Source: Cyclobacteriaceae bacterium YHN15
GTDB taxonomy: Bacteria; Bacteroidota; Bacteroidia; Cytophagales; Cyclobacteriaceae
NCBI GenBank assembly: GCA_003797895.1
Contig: RKQB01000002.1
Span: forward strand, 311,354 to 375,353
Direction: 5' to 3'
Length of the DNA: 64,000 bases
Shown: positions 62,628-64,000 of the stretch, piece after piece
Position numbering within the stretch: the first letter of the stretch is position 1
Layout: the number at the start of each line of letters is the position of its first letter
Made by a program: the position numbers and the translations under genes
Notes under the pieces: model-generated
Told to the model about the DNA's origin: nothing
Databases searched by the model: none
The model's input: only the letters and a program-made list of their open reading frames with translations

Positions 62628-64000
62628 TTATTCCTTTTTTTCCTTCCTTACTTCTCTTTTGGCCTCCCTAAAAGTCCTCCTGTTTTTCTTTGACATAATC
62701 ATGGTTTCTTTCATTCCATCTAATATGGATTTGACCAAAAGATTAACGAAGGCCTTATTCATATCCCTTTCCACTGAAAACTGAACAATTCGGGGAGGTA
62801 ACTTTTCAGAACTTGGATTGCTGTTATTCAAAACTGTGTTTGCAGCCAAGGCAACCAATGAACTTTTCCATTTCGCCTGATCTTCAAGGTTAAGATCAAT
62901 CTCGAGGTCATGATATAGAAATTTCATGGTACCGGAAGCTGTTTTTTCTTCAGCAATTCCTGAAAAAGAAATTTCATCAGCTATTCCATTATTGATTTTG
63001 GCCGGTGTATACGCGCCGATTAAACCATTCAGGTCCGGAAGATTAAATTTTCCAAGTTGGCTTTCAAAACTGAATTGTGGTTTGTCATAACGAAATGAAA
63101 CCAAGGCATTGAACTTGACTTTATCCATCAAATACGCCTCTGCGGAAATGGTCAATTTTTCTTTGGGATAAAGATTGGTGATGTTTTCTACAGAAAGGCT
63201 TCCTTTACTGATAAGAACAGAAGCTTCCGTTTTGTCCGGCTTCCTTTCTGTATTTTTTAATTGCACTCCAGTGGCACTAATTTTCCTGATATGTAAAGAA
63301 TTTGAAATACCCATAATTGTCTGACCTAGGTATTCAGGATACTTTTCGGCATCTATGGGTTTAGTACGGTCTTTATAAAGAAATGCTTTGACATTCTCCA
63401 GAACAATTTCATCTATAAATAATTTCTCCTCATAGAAAAGGGAATCAAAATTTACCTCAGCCAACTTGACAGATCCTACAGAACCTGAAAACTCCGTATG
63501 TTGATATTGATAGGCTCTCTGCAATACTGCCTGACTCACATTTGGTTTGAAACTAACTTCTTTCACATCAATTGATCGATCCTGATAGGAAAGGTCAAAG
63601 GAATTCATCATGACCTGATAAGTGCTATCCGATGTTTGTATATCCAGGTCCTTCATTGCTGTATTAAAGTCATAAAACCGGTAAATCATGGTATCCAGAG
63701 AATATCTAAATTCAAGTGAATCGATACCGATTTTGAAATCACTGAACCTGATGTTTTTTATAGGCCCATATTGTAGATCTCCTGTAATTGAACCTATGGT
63801 GAGCCCGGCCTTACTTACTTCAAGTTGATATTTCAAAGAATCCGATAAGAGATGGAGACCTGAAAATGAAATGTTAATATCACCTATACTGAAATGTCGT
63901 TTTTTTTCTGAATTAACACTTCGAAGAGATGCTTCCTTTAGCACAAACTCTGATAATATAAACGATTCAATTGGACGTTTTTTCTCCTTTACTTTTTCTT
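62628..64000 (-). CDS. AsmA-like envelope protein, 5' end outside the window
   Basis: The frame is open to the window edge (upstream codons read EKVKEKKRPIESFILSEF), so the gene is truncated at its 5' end here and the GTG at 63944 is not a true start. At least 457 residues are visible. They consist of repetitive beta-strand-rich sequence with alternating D-S-L and K-I-S/F-K-I patterns, and a basic C-terminus (MSKKNRRTFREAKREVRKEKKE). This fits AsmA/TamB-like or DUF748-like bridge proteins of the Gram-negative envelope. Family assignment is tentative. Confidence 0.6.
   Translation of the reverse strand, partial: EKVKEKKRPIESFILSEFVLKEASLRSVNSEKKRHFSIGDINISFSGLHLLSDSLKYQLEVSKAGLTIGSITGDLQYGPIKNIRFSDFKIGIDSLEFRYSLDTMIYRFYDFNTAMKDLDIQTSDSTYQVMMNSFDLSYQDRSIDVKEVSFKPNVSQAVLQRAYQYQHTEFSGSVGSVKLAEVNFDSLFYEEKLFIDEIVLENVKAFLYKDRTKPIDAEKYPEYLGQTIMGISNSLHIRKISATGVQLKNTERKPDKTEASVLISKGSLSVENITNLYPKEKLTISAEAYLMDKVKFNALVSFRYDKPQFSFESQLGKFNLPDLNGLIGAYTPAKINNGIADEISFSGIAEEKTASGTMKFLYHDLEIDLNLEDQAKWKSSLVALAANTVLNNSNPSSEKLPPRIVQFSVERDMNKAFVNLLVKSILDGMKETMIMSKKNRRTFREAKREVRKEKKE

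Overview
The window looks like chromosomal DNA of a Bacteroidota member, most likely order Cytophagales (Cyclobacteriaceae-like; inferred from gene content, not from a marker search). The evidence is AT-rich intergenic DNA, many lipoprotein signals, a LytTR response regulator with a His_kinase-family sensor, DUF5916/DUF1460/DUF1080/DUF2200 proteins, a TAnnTTTG-type -7 promoter element, and few Shine-Dalgarno sites. No rRNA, tRNA or CRISPR was seen.

Layout. 1-1073: an IS200-type HUH transposase gene beside hairpin (REP-like) repeats and a decayed ORF. 1332-8597: YfcC-type carrier, patatin/aldo-keto reductase pair, neutral-ceramidase lipoprotein, and a CBM9/DUF5916 outer-membrane protein. 8744-19874: DinB protein, large acyl-CoA dehydrogenase, a GCS2-CBS fusion coupled to an AstE/AspA-type hydrolase, ABC exporter, tyrS, and two tandem paralogous lipoproteins. 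20005-25866: a TetR gene with a clear operator, then a tight SDR / acyl-CoA dehydrogenase / APH-type kinase / 3-hydroxyacyl-CoA dehydrogenase operon with a divergent MDR reductase. The enzyme set matches 4-hydroxyacyl-CoA breakdown (ACAD10/11 or Lva type). 25876-28474: cytochrome c, small lipoproteins, methyltransferase and CDGSH protein.

28717-45177 is a carbohydrate region. The minus strand carries DUF1460-cupin-GH43, a VapBC-like toxin-antitoxin pair, and GH2 / enolase-superfamily / GH2. Divergent from these, the plus strand carries a five-gene run: double-DUF1080 lipoprotein, Tat-exported Gfo/Idh/MocA oxidoreductase, uxaC, fructuronate reductase and uxuA. This suggests periplasmic 3-keto-type release of uronides feeding cytoplasmic conversion of glucuronate to 2-keto-3-deoxygluconate. 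A LytS/LytTR-like two-component operon follows convergently, preceded by a possible 25-residue membrane micropeptide.

47197-64000 holds an alpha/beta-hydrolase remnant, glgB, glycerate kinase, an AGCS symporter, a secreted protein, a GH20 hexosaminidase, a second Tat Gfo/Idh/MocA protein, a CDF transporter, a TPR/DUF6624 protein, a DUF2200 protein, isocitrate dehydrogenase, an amidase, and an AsmA-like gene cut by the window end.

Several intergenic gaps carry related short repeats (TGTGGTTCGAA type, CACTAAG type, CAATTACCAATTA-type AT-rich tracts, and palindromic units) that no gene explains.
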